A stretch of DNA of 64,000 bases from the NCBI GenBank assembly GCA_040507225.1, contig JBEVVG010000001.1:2288818-2352817 (forward strand), read 5' to 3'. Shown one piece after another: positions 27,202 through 36,968 of the stretch. The translations under genes were made by a program, and so were the position numbers. Numbering within the stretch: the stretch's first letter is position 1; each line of letters opens with the position of its first letter. The notes beneath the pieces were generated by a model, which saw nothing but the letters and a program-made list of their open reading frames with translations, was not told the DNA's origin and ran no database searches. Source of the DNA: Thiodiazotropha sp040507225. Its GTDB lineage: Bacteria; Pseudomonadota; Gammaproteobacteria; Chromatiales; Chromatiaceae.

Positions 27202-27233
27202 AAAAAAAAGGCGGTAGTATTTACCGCCTTTTT
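27202..27233 (-). terminator. Rho-independent terminator after cytochrome c4
   Basis: Stem AGGCGGTA / TACCGCCT with a short loop, flanked by A-rich and T-rich tracts on either side. It ends the leftward cytochrome c4 transcript and could also work on the other strand. Confidence 0.85.
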
Positions 27234-27256
27234 CATTCGATTTCAGCGCCCTGCGT

Positions 27257-27868
27257 TCAACGCTGCAGGCCCTGTATGTACTGGGCGACCGCGGCGATTT
27301 CCTTGTCCGTCATGCGCGCAACCACACCCTGCATCATCTTGTTAGTATCGTTGGCGCGGTTACCATCACGGAAATCCTTCAGCGCCTTCTCGACATAGCT
27401 GGCGTGCTGCCCGCCCAGAGCCGGAAAATTGGCCTGGGGATTACCGGCTCCTGTGGGGCCGTGACAGGCCATGCAGGCGGCAACGCCGGTGTCCGCGTTT
27501 CCAGCCCGGTAGAGCTTCTCACCAGCCGCCACCTTGTCGGCAGCGGCAACGCCACCCTGGAGGCTCTGGCTGGAGAAATAGGCGGCCAGGTCGGCCATGT
27601 CCTGCTCACTCAGCGGCATCGCCATGGGCGCCATGGTGGGATCCTTACGATCACCGTCCTTGAAATTCTTCAGCTGCTTTTCGATGTACTGGGGATGTTG
27701 TCCCGCAAGTTTCGGCCACACCGGGTTGAGGGGGCTGTTGCCATCCGCACCGTGACAGCTGGCGCAGATCAGGGATTTTTCCTTGCCCTGTTCAGCATTA
27801 CCGGCCGCCTGGGCCAGATTCATTCCAAGACAAAGGGCGAGGGTAGAGGTTACAAGCCATTTATTCAT
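27257..27868 (-). CDS. Cytochrome c4 (diheme)
   Basis: 203 residues from ATG 27868 with AGGA nine bases upstream. Signal peptide ends at AQAAGNAEQG. Two homologous cytochrome c domains with CASCH and CMACH; distal methionines are probably those in MAPMAMPLSEQD and NKMMQGVVARMT. A periplasmic electron carrier between the bc1 complex and terminal oxidases. Followed by a clear terminator. Confidence 0.95.
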   Translation of the reverse strand: MNKWLVTSTLALCLGMNLAQAAGNAEQGKEKSLICASCHGADGNSPLNPVWPKLAGQHPQYIEKQLKNFKDGDRKDPTMAPMAMPLSEQDMADLAAYFSSQSLQGGVAAADKVAAGEKLYRAGNADTGVAACMACHGPTGAGNPQANFPALGGQHASYVEKALKDFRDGNRANDTNKMMQGVVARMTDKEIAAVAQYIQGLQR

Positions 27869-28121
27869 GATCAATCCTGCTCTGACAGTATGCTGGATGG
27901 TTGAATCCCGGTCCTCTTTGCCATCGGCCAGAGCATTGCCGACACGCAGAGGCGACCTCGAAAAGCTGCGGAACTATAGCAGAATTTTCTAATAAAGGTC
28001 AAAACCGGACCCGATTCAGGGTTAAAAAAACCGCTTCCCTGGCGTGCCGGGTCAAATCTCCCTGCCGACAGGCCCGAATTTTCGGACAAAACTCCGCAAT
28101 TAAGAGTTTTTGACGTGTTTT

Positions 28122-29189
28122 TCAGTCACTTGGTTCAATTTCCGAGGCATCGGCAAAGGCCAGGTTGAGTTTCCCCAGTTCCTCCTCGATCGCTCGCTCG
28201 TCCAGGGTGTCGAAATCGGAGCGACTGAAAGTGGTCACCCCTCCGGAGACTTCATACCAGGCAAAACCCTGGGTCCAGGCCGCCTGCTCATAAGTCCCCT
28301 GGGTCCTGCGCGGGATGCAGTAGAGCCGACCGGGTCGGTAGATCAGATTATACCCGATCCCCCGGGCATGCAGTGCCTCGATCATCCGCCAGGCCGGATC
28401 CGGTGCATCGAAAACCTCACACTCAACCGGATATCCCCGGGCGCCCCCGTTGTGTCGCCAGCAGTCCCGGGTCAGGGGCAATTCACGGGTACCCATGAAC
28501 ATCTGGAAATGCAGATGATTCACTGAGGCATAGGCCCCATAACTGTTGTAGGCGACATGCAGCCGAGGCAGGTTTGTGCCCAGTGATTCACAGAGCCGCC
28601 AGACATAGTCGTGATAGCGCGCGGTCAGATATTGGGGGTGGTGGTCAGTCCGCTCGGGCACCAGCAGACTGTGCAGCGGGACGAACGGAAACTTGTTGTA
28701 CAACAGTTCCACCGCCACCCCCTGGAGTTCACCGGCCCAGAAGACCTCCTTGCGCAGGAAGGGCTTGTTGAAATGGAACCCCTGTGGATCGAACGGACGC
28801 TGGATGCCACTGACCGGCTCCCGGCTCATGCGGGAGGGCCGAAAGGCTCGCAGGGGATTGAATTGGAGTTCCCAGGCGCCTGCCGAGCGAAACCGGGCCG
28901 TTTCGATGGCTTCGAAACCCAACGCCATGAGTTTCAGAAAAACCAGCTGATCGTCTTCGCCACCCCCCAGTTCCCGACCCTCGGAGAGATTCTCACGGCA
29001 GGCATCGGCAAGTTGCGTGAATCTCGATTGCAGCGCAGGGCGCAACGCCTCGTGCAGACCGGCATCGATGGCCGCATTGGCATGCACCAGGATGTAGCTG
29101 CCCAGTCCGGGCTGCTGCAGCAGTCGCACCAGGCCCTCCTCGAAGGCCTGCGCCAGAGCCTGCTCTGATTGAAAGGCCGTAATCTTCAT
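28122..29189 (-). CDS. HIT-like (Ap4A phosphorylase / GalT-type) protein
   Basis: 355 residues from ATG 29189 (a GTG two codons upstream is possible). The active-site segment is VNHLHFQMF, the His-x-His-x-Gln pattern of GalT/Ap4A-phosphorylase members. It is preceded by VELLYNKFPFVPLHSLLVPE, typical of nucleotide phosphorylases. Likely transfers or phosphorolyses a nucleoside phosphate; the substrate cannot be assigned. Monocistronic by position. Confidence 0.75.
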   Translation of the reverse strand: MKITAFQSEQALAQAFEEGLVRLLQQPGLGSYILVHANAAIDAGLHEALRPALQSRFTQLADACRENLSEGRELGGGEDDQLVFLKLMALGFEAIETARFRSAGAWELQFNPLRAFRPSRMSREPVSGIQRPFDPQGFHFNKPFLRKEVFWAGELQGVAVELLYNKFPFVPLHSLLVPERTDHHPQYLTARYHDYVWRLCESLGTNLPRLHVAYNSYGAYASVNHLHFQMFMGTRELPLTRDCWRHNGGARGYPVECEVFDAPDPAWRMIEALHARGIGYNLIYRPGRLYCIPRRTQGTYEQAAWTQGFAWYEVSGGVTTFSRSDFDTLDERAIEEELGKLNLAFADASEIEPSD

Positions 29190-29269
29190 GCTCACGCGTC
29201 AACCGGCCCGGCGCAACAATCGAACGCCCTGACAGGCACGCACATAGGACGACATCGGCGGGTAGCGGC

Positions 29270-29743
29270 TCAATGGGCGCCCATCCCCCCCATGGTCATG
29301 CGGATCTTTTTGACCGGGGCCGATACTTCACGTTCCGACCCATCGGAGAATTTCAGGGTCAGCAAAACCTGTTCGTCAGGCACCAGCTTCTGCTTCAGAC
29401 CGATCAGCATGATATGCAGACCACCCGGCTTGAGTCTGACCGTTTCGCCAGCCGGCAGTTCGATCTTCTCCACCTGGCGCATCCGCATCATGCCGTCCTC
29501 GAGGGTGTGGGTATGTAATTCCACGACCTCTGCCACCCGGCTGCTGGCCCCGACCAGTTGCTGGTCCTGATCGGTGGTATTGCGCAACGACATGAAAGAG
29601 GCTGAATTGGGTTGTCCCGGGGGTACCGCCCGCACGTAGGGATCGTCGACAAGCACCCCGTCGCCGGCTGTGGCAGCCAGGGCAAACGGACTCAGCATCA
29701 GCAACCCCCAACCGAGCAACACCGAAAACCGCAGTACGCGCAT
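29270..29743 (-). CDS. PCu(A)C periplasmic copper chaperone
   Basis: 157 residues with a signal peptide (ends near ALAATAG). Copper ligands of the family are visible: ELHTHTLEDGMMRMRQVEKI followed by PGGLHIMLIGLK, the H-Mx10-x21-HxM arrangement. Delivers Cu(I) to the CuA centre of cytochrome oxidase, consistent with the cytochrome genes on either side. Confidence 0.93.
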   Translation of the reverse strand: MRVLRFSVLLGWGLLMLSPFALAATAGDGVLVDDPYVRAVPPGQPNSASFMSLRNTTDQDQQLVGASSRVAEVVELHTHTLEDGMMRMRQVEKIELPAGETVRLKPGGLHIMLIGLKQKLVPDEQVLLTLKFSDGSEREVSAPVKKIRMTMGGMGAH

Positions 29744-29798
29744 AATGAAATCCTCCGTGCTATGCCTGAACCCATGAATTCAGGCCGGGATAGACAAG

Positions 29799-29834
29799 AA
29801 AAAAGCGCCTACCCGTTAAGGTAAGGCGCTTTTT
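29799..29834 (-). terminator. Rho-independent terminator after the small cytochrome c
   Basis: AAAAAGCGCCTACC pairs with GGTAAGGCGCTTTTT, with one bulged base. Lies 38 bases past the stop of the leftward cytochrome c gene. Confidence 0.8.
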
Positions 29835-29871
29835 ACCGCCACTCAAGTCAGAGCGGCCTCATCAAGCCAAA

Positions 29872-30198
29872 TCAGAGTGACATGATCCACTCGACCACGG
29901 TCTTGATGTCCTCGTCGCTGACATGCGCGTTCGGGGGCATGGGAACCGGGCCCCACACGCCGGAACCACCAGCCTTGACTTTGGCCACCAGCATATCGAC
30001 GGCGCCTTCCTGACCCTTGTACTTGGCAGCCACCTCTTTGTAAGCCGGGCCAACGACCTTGTTGTCGACTTGGTGACAAGCGGAGCAGCCGCGCTGGGTA
30101 GCCAGGGGCAGCATCTCGGTGGCGGAGGCGCTGCTCACGCCACTGAGGATCATCACAGCGGCGCCGGCAGACAGCAACATGGTTTTCATCATCTTCAT
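29872..30198 (-). CDS. Small monoheme cytochrome c (c551/c552 type)
   Basis: 108 residues; ATG 30198 has GAGGA nine bases upstream. Signal peptide ends at SASATE; heme site CSACH near residue 38; distal methionine in GPVPMPPNAHVSDED. Matches the class I c8/c551 cytochromes of proteobacteria. Periplasmic electron carrier. Own terminator follows. Confidence 0.93.
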   Translation of the reverse strand: MKMMKTMLLSAGAAVMILSGVSSASATEMLPLATQRGCSACHQVDNKVVGPAYKEVAAKYKGQEGAVDMLVAKVKAGGSGVWGPVPMPPNAHVSDEDIKTVVEWIMSL

Positions 30199-30329
30199 CA
30201 GGTTTGTTCCTCTTGTATTGAGTCAGGTTGACAGCTTTTATCAGCGGGATGAGATCAGAGTCCATTCCCTAAAATCGGGCGGATTATAAACTATCGGTAT
30301 CGTAAATGCCTATCAAAGACATTTATCAA

Positions 30330-30782
30330 TCAGTCAATTTCCCTGTATATGACCGCGTGACCGGGCAAAAGATCGCTCACCCACCGCTGAAATGACTCAC
30401 CCTGGGGTTTGACCGCAGAATGGAACAGGTGACTCCCGCAATCACAATCGGATGCGCCAAAACCACTCACCGGCTGTTCCAGGGACAGGTGTTCCGCAAG
30501 CAGTTCCGCCCAGGCATGCTCCCGGTGCTGCGGATCGTGGGAGTACCAGATCTCCACCAGACGGCTGCCAGCCCTCAGGTAGTCGATATGCCAGCGGGGA
30601 CGCGGCGAGATACGCCGGTGGTGAGCGCAGCGCGCCGCCACGCCACCCGGCCCGAAGGCACTGCCTACATAGAGGTACCACCCTCTGGGGAGGGTATGAG
30701 TGCCCAGGCGGCCGATGCGCAGGGTCTGTTTGCTTGGGCAGTGCAGCACCAGGACGTAGGTTCCCGGGGCCTTGGGCTGCAT
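30330..30782 (-). CDS. GIY-YIG-like (DUF123) domain protein
   Basis: 150 residues. PGTYVLVLHCPS opens the fold, followed by RGWYLYVGSAFGPGGVAAR and HWHIDYL-like segment RWHIDYLRAG; CDCGSHLFHS carries clustered cysteines. This is the short DUF123 family related to GIY-YIG nucleases, function unproven. Eleven bases after the YqhA-like gene, same strand. Confidence 0.82.
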   Translation of the reverse strand: MQPKAPGTYVLVLHCPSKQTLRIGRLGTHTLPRGWYLYVGSAFGPGGVAARCAHHRRISPRPRWHIDYLRAGSRLVEIWYSHDPQHREHAWAELLAEHLSLEQPVSGFGASDCDCGSHLFHSAVKPQGESFQRWVSDLLPGHAVIYREID

Positions 30783-30793
30783 GGGTGCGGTTT

Positions 30794-31324
30794 TCAGTGA
30801 GCGGATCCCTTGTCCGCCATGTGGGACAGGTAGAGCGCCAAGCCCAGCAACGCTATTCCCCCGGCGAAGTGCAGCAGATCCAGCGGTGTCTTGAATTCCA
30901 TACCCAGGGCGAATTCGAAGTAGCGCACCACCAGAATCATCATTACCACCTTCGCCAGACGGCTCTTCAGGTCATCCAGGCTGGTGATCATGAGCACATT
31001 GGAGGCGCTTTCCGAGCCTTCGGCCAGATCGATCTTGCTGATGAACAACTCATACAGGCCCAGGGAGAAGATCAGCAGCACGGTGGCAAGCAGGTAGCCG
31101 TCGACGATCTCCACCACATGGGTCACGGTGGCCGAACGCAGGGCGACCCGTTCCTCGCCCGACAGGCCGGACGAGGCGTATTCACCCAGATGGCTGATCA
31201 TGATCACCGCATCCACGGAGGCCATGTAAAACATCGCCACGGCACCGGCCAGGCTGGCGATCACCGCGGCCAGGACGATCAGACGGCTGTTCCAGAGCAG
31301 GGTTTCAAAAGTCTTTTCTAGCAT
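30794..31324 (-). CDS. UPF0114/YqhA family membrane protein
   Basis: 176 residues with four predicted membrane helices (LIVLAAVIASLAGAVAMFYM; YLLATVLLIFSLGLYELFI; VVMMILVVRYFEFAL; GGIALLGLALYLSHM). The LYELFISKID block is characteristic of the family. Function unknown. Probably in one transcript with the DUF123 gene. Confidence 0.87.
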   Translation of the reverse strand: MLEKTFETLLWNSRLIVLAAVIASLAGAVAMFYMASVDAVIMISHLGEYASSGLSGEERVALRSATVTHVVEIVDGYLLATVLLIFSLGLYELFISKIDLAEGSESASNVLMITSLDDLKSRLAKVVMMILVVRYFEFALGMEFKTPLDLLHFAGGIALLGLALYLSHMADKGSAH

Positions 31325-31470
31325 CGGGCAATTCTCTCATCCGGTAGGGCCGCGCCATTCTACTATCAAGCCGGGTCTCTGTTGAGTGATCCCCGCAAAC
31401 CGGATTCGCGCATTGGCGCCCGCGCACCAATCCCATTATCATCAGCCCCTTTTCCATCCGGGGTTGGAGT

Positions 31471-34350
31471 ATGGCAGGTTACCAGGCAGGACAGCGCTGG
31501 ATCAGCGAAAGCGAATCGGAACTGGGTCTGGGTATTGTCACAGGATTCGCGCAACGTCGCGTCACCATCGCCTTTCCGGCGGCGGGCGAGACCCGGGTCT
31601 ATGCCGATCGGGGAGCGCCGCTGACCCGCGTGAGTTTTGCCCCCGGGGATCGCGTGGAAAGCCAGGAAGGCTGGTCCATGCAGGTCCTGGAGACCCGAGA
31701 GGAGGCCGGTCTGCTGACCTACCTGGGGAAACGGGAGGACGGTGTCCAGGTCAGCCTGGCCGAATCCCGGCTCAGTCATCTACTGCGAATCGATCAGCCC
31801 AAGCAGCGCCTGCTCAGCGGCCAGATCGACCCGCCGAACTGGTTCAGTCTGCGCTACCACACTCTGTCGAAACTGGGCGATTGCCAGCAGTCCCCCACCC
31901 TGGGGCTGGGCGGCGCGCGCATCGAACTCATCCCGCACCAGCTTTACATCGCCCACGAGGTGACGCGACGTCCCGCCCCGCGGGTGCTGCTGGCGGACGA
32001 AGTGGGTCTGGGAAAAACCATCGAGGCCTGCCTGATCCTGCACCGGCAACTGCTCACCGGGCGGGCCAGCCGGGTGTTGATCCTGGTACCCGATCCACTG
32101 GTGCATCAGTGGCTGGTGGAACTGCTGCGGCGCTTCAACCTCAGCTTCCGCATCTTCGATGAAGCGGCCTGCCAGGCGATACAGGATTCGGGGGAAGCGG
32201 AGAACCCCTTCCATGCTGAGCAGCGGATCCTCTGCAGCCTGGGGCTTTTTCAAGAAAACCCCGAACGACTCAGCCAGGCCCTGGAGGGGGAATGGGACCT
32301 GTTGATCGTGGACGAAGCCCATCACCTGAGCTGGTCCGAAGAGGATCCCAGCGCCGAGTATCTGCTGGTCGAGGCACTGGCGTTGAAAACCCCCGGAATC
32401 CTGCTGCTGACCGCCACTCCCGAACAACTGGGACTGGCCGGCCATTTCGCACGGCTGCGGCTGCTGGACCCGGACCGCTACTACGATCTTCGCCAGTTCC
32501 TCGAAGAGGAGCGGCTGTATCAACCGGTGGCGGAGGCGGTGGAATATCTGCTGCGGCAACAGCAACTGCCCGAGTCCGCCGCACATTCCCTGCTGAGCCG
32601 CCTCGACGAGGAGGCCAGCCTGCCGCTGCTGCAGCGGTTGCACGATGAGCAGGCCAGCGAGGCGGAACGACAATCCGCCCGGGAGTCCCTGATCGGGATG
32701 CTGCTCGACCGGCATGGCACCGGACGGGTGTTGTTCCGCAACACCCGGCATCGCATCCAGGGCTTTCCGGAGCGTGAACTGCAGGCGGTGGCGCTGCCCA
32801 TGCCCGAGTCCTACCTGGAGTGCCTGAACAGCAGGGACGGGGACATTCCGCCGGCCCTGCTACTGACCCCGGAGCAGCTCGTCTCTGGCCATGGGTCCGA
32901 AGACTGGTGGCAGCAGGATCCCCGGGTCAACTGGCTGATCGATACCCTGAAACAAAACCCGCAGTCCAAGTACCTGCTGATCTGCGCCCACGACGATACC
33001 GCGGTGATCCTGCAGGAAGCGCTGCGGCTGCGATCGGGAATCGCTGCCGGGGTGTTTCACAAGGACATGAGCATCATCGAGCGGGACCGTGCCGCGGCCT
33101 GGTTCGCCGACCCGGAAGGGGCGCGTCTGCTGATCTGTTCGGAGATCGGCAGCGAGGGGCGCAATTTCCAGTTTGCCCACCATCTGATCCTGTTCGACCT
33201 GCCGCTGGACCCGGACCTGCTGGAACAGCGCATCGGCCGACTCGACCGCATCGGTCAACGGCAGACGATTCAGATCCACGTACCCTATCTGGAACCCGGC
33301 CCGCAGGCGCTCATGTTTCACTGGTACCGGGATGCGCTGGAGGGATTCCGGCAGCCGGTCAATGGTGCCCAGAGCATCTACGAATCGGTATCGGACGCGC
33401 TCTACCAGGCGCTCAGCGCAAACGCGCCCGAGGCGCTCGATCCGCTGATCCGCGAGACCCGCGAGACCCGGCTGGCCATTCAGGAGCGCCTCAGTCAGGG
33501 ACGTGACCATCTGCTGGAACTAGGAAGCTGCCGGGAGCCCCAGGCCAGTGAACTGGTCAGACAACTCCGCCGCGAGGACGCAACCACGGACCTGGCCGAC
33601 TATCTGCAGCGCCTGTTCGACAGCTACAACATCGACACCGAACCGCTCGGCGATGCCGGCCTGGTGCTCAAACCGGGTGAACAGGTGATTGCCGGCACCC
33701 TGCCCGGGCTGCCCGAGGACGGGTTGACCGTAACACTCGATCGCAAGGATGCGCTGAGCCATGAGGAGCGGCAGTTTCTCACCTGGGAGCACCCCCTGGT
33801 GATCAATGCCATGGATCAGATCCTCAGCCAGCAGACCGGGAACGCCTGCGCGGTGATCGGCCGGTTAGCCGAACTGGGCAAGGGACAGCTTCTGCTCGAG
33901 GCTCTGTACGTGCTGGAATGCCCCGCCCCCCGCCCGCTGCAGGTCAGCCGTTTCCTGCCGCCGACCCTGGAGCGGGTACTCCTCGACAGCCGCGCCCGCC
34001 GCTGGGATTCGCAAATTGATTGCGACAGCCTGGATGCACGGATCCAGGGCATGGAGGCAATGCAGCTTCAGGCGGTACTCAAGCACTATCGCCCGATGAT
34101 CGAACAACTCATGGAACAGGCCGAAGAGCTGGCCCGGGGGGGCGTAGAAAAGCTCACCCGGCAGGCGGTCAAACGCATGACTGAGCACTACACCCACGAG
34201 ATACAGCGCCTGCAGGCGCTGAAAAAACATAACCCGTCGGTGCGCCAGGAAGAGATTATGATGCTGCAGGATCAGGCCGTTTCGCTGCATCAGCACCTGC
34301 AGGCAAGCCGCCTGAGGCTGGATGCGCTTCGACTCGTGGTGACCGTCTGA
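31471..34350 (+). CDS. rapA: RNA polymerase-associated ATPase RapA
   Basis: 959 residues with TTGGAG before the ATG. N-terminal Tudor-like region, then a Swi2/Snf2 helicase: LADEVGLGKTIEACLIL (Walker A), LLIVDEAHHL (DEAH), LLLTATPEQ, and later FDLPLDPDLLEQRIGRLDRI (motif VI). C-terminal RapA domains fill the rest. Recycles RNA polymerase during transcription. Ends seven bases from the convergent GGDEF-EAL gene. Confidence 0.95.
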   Translation: MAGYQAGQRWISESESELGLGIVTGFAQRRVTIAFPAAGETRVYADRGAPLTRVSFAPGDRVESQEGWSMQVLETREEAGLLTYLGKREDGVQVSLAESRLSHLLRIDQPKQRLLSGQIDPPNWFSLRYHTLSKLGDCQQSPTLGLGGARIELIPHQLYIAHEVTRRPAPRVLLADEVGLGKTIEACLILHRQLLTGRASRVLILVPDPLVHQWLVELLRRFNLSFRIFDEAACQAIQDSGEAENPFHAEQRILCSLGLFQENPERLSQALEGEWDLLIVDEAHHLSWSEEDPSAEYLLVEALALKTPGILLLTATPEQLGLAGHFARLRLLDPDRYYDLRQFLEEERLYQPVAEAVEYLLRQQQLPESAAHSLLSRLDEEASLPLLQRLHDEQASEAERQSARESLIGMLLDRHGTGRVLFRNTRHRIQGFPERELQAVALPMPESYLECLNSRDGDIPPALLLTPEQLVSGHGSEDWWQQDPRVNWLIDTLKQNPQSKYLLICAHDDTAVILQEALRLRSGIAAGVFHKDMSIIERDRAAAWFADPEGARLLICSEIGSEGRNFQFAHHLILFDLPLDPDLLEQRIGRLDRIGQRQTIQIHVPYLEPGPQALMFHWYRDALEGFRQPVNGAQSIYESVSDALYQALSANAPEALDPLIRETRETRLAIQERLSQGRDHLLELGSCREPQASELVRQLRREDATTDLADYLQRLFDSYNIDTEPLGDAGLVLKPGEQVIAGTLPGLPEDGLTVTLDRKDALSHEERQFLTWEHPLVINAMDQILSQQTGNACAVIGRLAELGKGQLLLEALYVLECPAPRPLQVSRFLPPTLERVLLDSRARRWDSQIDCDSLDARIQGMEAMQLQAVLKHYRPMIEQLMEQAEELARGGVEKLTRQAVKRMTEHYTHEIQRLQALKKHNPSVRQEEIMMLQDQAVSLHQHLQASRLRLDALRLVVTV

Positions 34351-34357
34351 GCGGTTG

Positions 34358-36523
34358 TCAGTGATCGAGCAGCTGGTTGATGGGGAAAGGTCGGCAGATC
34401 GCGTATCCCTGGGCCAGATCGACGCCAAGCGCCATCAACCGGTCACGGATCTGCGCACTCTCGACAAACTCCGCAATCGTCGCGAGTCCCATCACATGAC
34501 CGATATGATTGATCGCGTCCACCATGGATTCATCAATATCATTCTCCAGCATATCCTTGACGAAGGCGCCGTCGATCTTCAGATATTCCACCGGCAGGTG
34601 CTTCAAATAGGCGAATGATGAGAGCCCGCTGCCGAAGTCGTCGAGCGCAAATTCACAGCCGATGCGTTGCAGCGAGCGCATGAAGTGCTCCGCCGAGGTC
34701 AGATTGGAGATGGCCGCGGTTTCGGTCAATTCGAAACACAGCATGCCTCGGGGAATGCGCTGGCTCTGAATCCGTTCCAGAAGCCACTGGAGAAACTCCT
34801 CATCGCAGACCGAGAGCCCGGACAGGTTGACGAAGAAACGCCGCCGCGAATCGCGACACTCCTGCCGATGATCCGCGATGAAGCACATCACCCGATCCAC
34901 GACCCAGCGATCCACGGCCGGCATCAAACCGAATCGCTCCGCTGCCGGTATGAACACTCCCGGGGCGATCAATCCCCCCTCCTGATCCGACAGGCGGATC
35001 AGCACTTCCACATGCTCCCCACCGCCGTCACCGGGGTGCAATGGGGTGATCGGTTGCACATGGAGGGTGAAAAGGTCTGTATCCAGGGCATGGCGGATAC
35101 GCGTTACCCACTGGGCTTCCCCGTGGCGCTTGGCAGCGGAACTTTCGAGCGGGTGGTAGACATGAATCTTGTTTCGCCCCTCCTCCTTGGCCGTAATACA
35201 GGCCATGTCGGCAAAACTCAGCACCTGCTGAACACTGGCATTACGATCGTTGATCGGCACCATGCCAATGCTGACAGTTTGCGGAAAGGACTTCTCACCC
35301 CAACTGAAACTGAACCCCTGCACGCTGCATCGTATCGACTCGGCAATCCGCTGGGCGGACTCCTGGGTGCATTGACTCAGCAGAATGCCGAACTCGTCAC
35401 CGCCCAGCCGCGCGAGCATGTCAGAACTGCGGATCGAGCGTTTCATCAAACCGGCCAATTGGCGCAACAGTTCATCACCGGCGGCATGGCCGCAGTTGTC
35501 ATTGACGACGATGAAGCGATCCACATCCAGATACAGCAGGCAATGGCACTCGCCGTTGTCACCGACCTGATCCAGCAGTTGCGACAGGTGCCGATCGAAC
35601 TCCGCCCGGTTAAACAGCCGGGTCACCGGATCATGGCTCGACTGCCAACTCAATTGAGCGGCCATCTTTCGCGATTGGCTGGTGTCTTTGAACACCAGCA
35701 CCGTACCTTCGTGATTACCCGACTTGTCGCGCAGACGGGTGACCGTCTGCTGAATCGGGATGCTGAGCCCCTCCCGGTGCTGCAGAACCAGCTGCCGCCC
35801 CATATCGGACAGCACCTGTTCAAGGTCGAACGGATGATCCAGAGATCCCGCCTCGTCATACACCGCGTAGATCGCGGTCAGTGGCCTCCCCACGGCCCAG
35901 CGACTCTGGAATCCGGTGAGGCTCTCCGCCGCCAGGTTGAGGAACTCCACCATGCCATCCCGGTCCAGCAGGATCACCGCATCCTCGATCGATGCGAGCA
36001 TCGCCCGGGTGCGCTGCTCGCTCAGGGTGATCTTCGAGCGAAGCTTGGCCTGCGAGGGTTCGTCACCCAATTCGTTGAACTGCACCAGACAGTAGCCCGG
36101 GTGCATCATCAATGGGCGCACGCTGAGACGCACACGCATCCGGTCGTGCAGACGAACCACCTGACGGGTGTCCGCACCCCGGCCCCGCGCCGGCTGCTCC
36201 GATTGTTGGGAGAGCTTCACCGCAGTCCGCACCTCCTCAGCAAAGCGTTCGTTGGCAAGGGCGGGAAACAGCTCTTCAATGGCGACCGGGACGGCCGGGT
36301 TCCAGGACAGCGCGCGATCGACAAGCCGTTGATTCCATGCCCACACCCGACGCTGGGCGTCAACCAGGCATAGCCCTACGTCACAGGCCTCGAGGACCTC
36401 CTTGAGTTGCTGTATGACATCATCCGTCAGCGGCAGCCCCTTCGGGGTCTTCACCGTTTGATTCCCGTGCACGCTTGCTACCTCAAACTCATTCCGCCCA
36501 AGCAGGCGGAAAAAAGTGCGCAT
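34358..36523 (-). CDS. PAS-GGDEF-EAL c-di-GMP signalling protein
   Basis: 721 residues, no membrane helix. A PAS-like N-terminus (about 35-150), a second PAS (about 170-285), GGDEF (about 290-455) with ARLGGDEFGILLS and an RSSD inhibitory site, then EAL (about 470-715). The EAL domain keeps EVLIR in the EAL position, FVNLSG, FELTETAAISN, ALDDFGSGLSS and LKIDGAFV, so phosphodiesterase activity is plausible. Both domains look intact, so the net output cannot be predicted. Confidence 0.94.
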   Translation of the reverse strand: MRTFFRLLGRNEFEVASVHGNQTVKTPKGLPLTDDVIQQLKEVLEACDVGLCLVDAQRRVWAWNQRLVDRALSWNPAVPVAIEELFPALANERFAEEVRTAVKLSQQSEQPARGRGADTRQVVRLHDRMRVRLSVRPLMMHPGYCLVQFNELGDEPSQAKLRSKITLSEQRTRAMLASIEDAVILLDRDGMVEFLNLAAESLTGFQSRWAVGRPLTAIYAVYDEAGSLDHPFDLEQVLSDMGRQLVLQHREGLSIPIQQTVTRLRDKSGNHEGTVLVFKDTSQSRKMAAQLSWQSSHDPVTRLFNRAEFDRHLSQLLDQVGDNGECHCLLYLDVDRFIVVNDNCGHAAGDELLRQLAGLMKRSIRSSDMLARLGGDEFGILLSQCTQESAQRIAESIRCSVQGFSFSWGEKSFPQTVSIGMVPINDRNASVQQVLSFADMACITAKEEGRNKIHVYHPLESSAAKRHGEAQWVTRIRHALDTDLFTLHVQPITPLHPGDGGGEHVEVLIRLSDQEGGLIAPGVFIPAAERFGLMPAVDRWVVDRVMCFIADHRQECRDSRRRFFVNLSGLSVCDEEFLQWLLERIQSQRIPRGMLCFELTETAAISNLTSAEHFMRSLQRIGCEFALDDFGSGLSSFAYLKHLPVEYLKIDGAFVKDMLENDIDESMVDAINHIGHVMGLATIAEFVESAQIRDRLMALGVDLAQGYAICRPFPINQLLDH

Positions 36524-36968
36524 CCAACCCGCTGCGCAACTTTCAAGTCAGTGACGATCCAATTGCACTGATTCAACGATGCGAGAAGTGCGAGCCAGAC
36601 ACACGCTCTTTATTAAAGTGTAGGGTATTCCAGTAACGGGGACTTTGCGGATCCCTGAACTCATCTGTCTGACGACGGAACGCTACACCCGATCTTCGAG
36701 TTTCTCTTCCGTGACAGACCGCATGAGGCGGCATCCACCCATGGATGGGACTCCATCAGCCCGGCTCCAGTCTCCGCCGGATTCGGGCGATGCTCTTATT
36801 GCATCGGCTACACCCGGCCGGAACTTTAACCTGAATGATTTACTCGGTCACTGTCACTGCCGCGCCTGCCGTTTGCTTTCCATGTGGCGGGTGACCGGCG
36901 TAGTGTCAGGCATATGCCGAAGATATATAACGTACGGTTTTCAGGGTAGGGTCCGGCCGGTTGCCACG
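36524..36968. other. Non-coding gap between GGDEF-EAL and rsuA
   Basis: 445 bases. Presumed promoter region of the leftward GGDEF-EAL gene near its right-hand start. I see no supported gene, RNA or repeat in the rest. Confidence 0.5.
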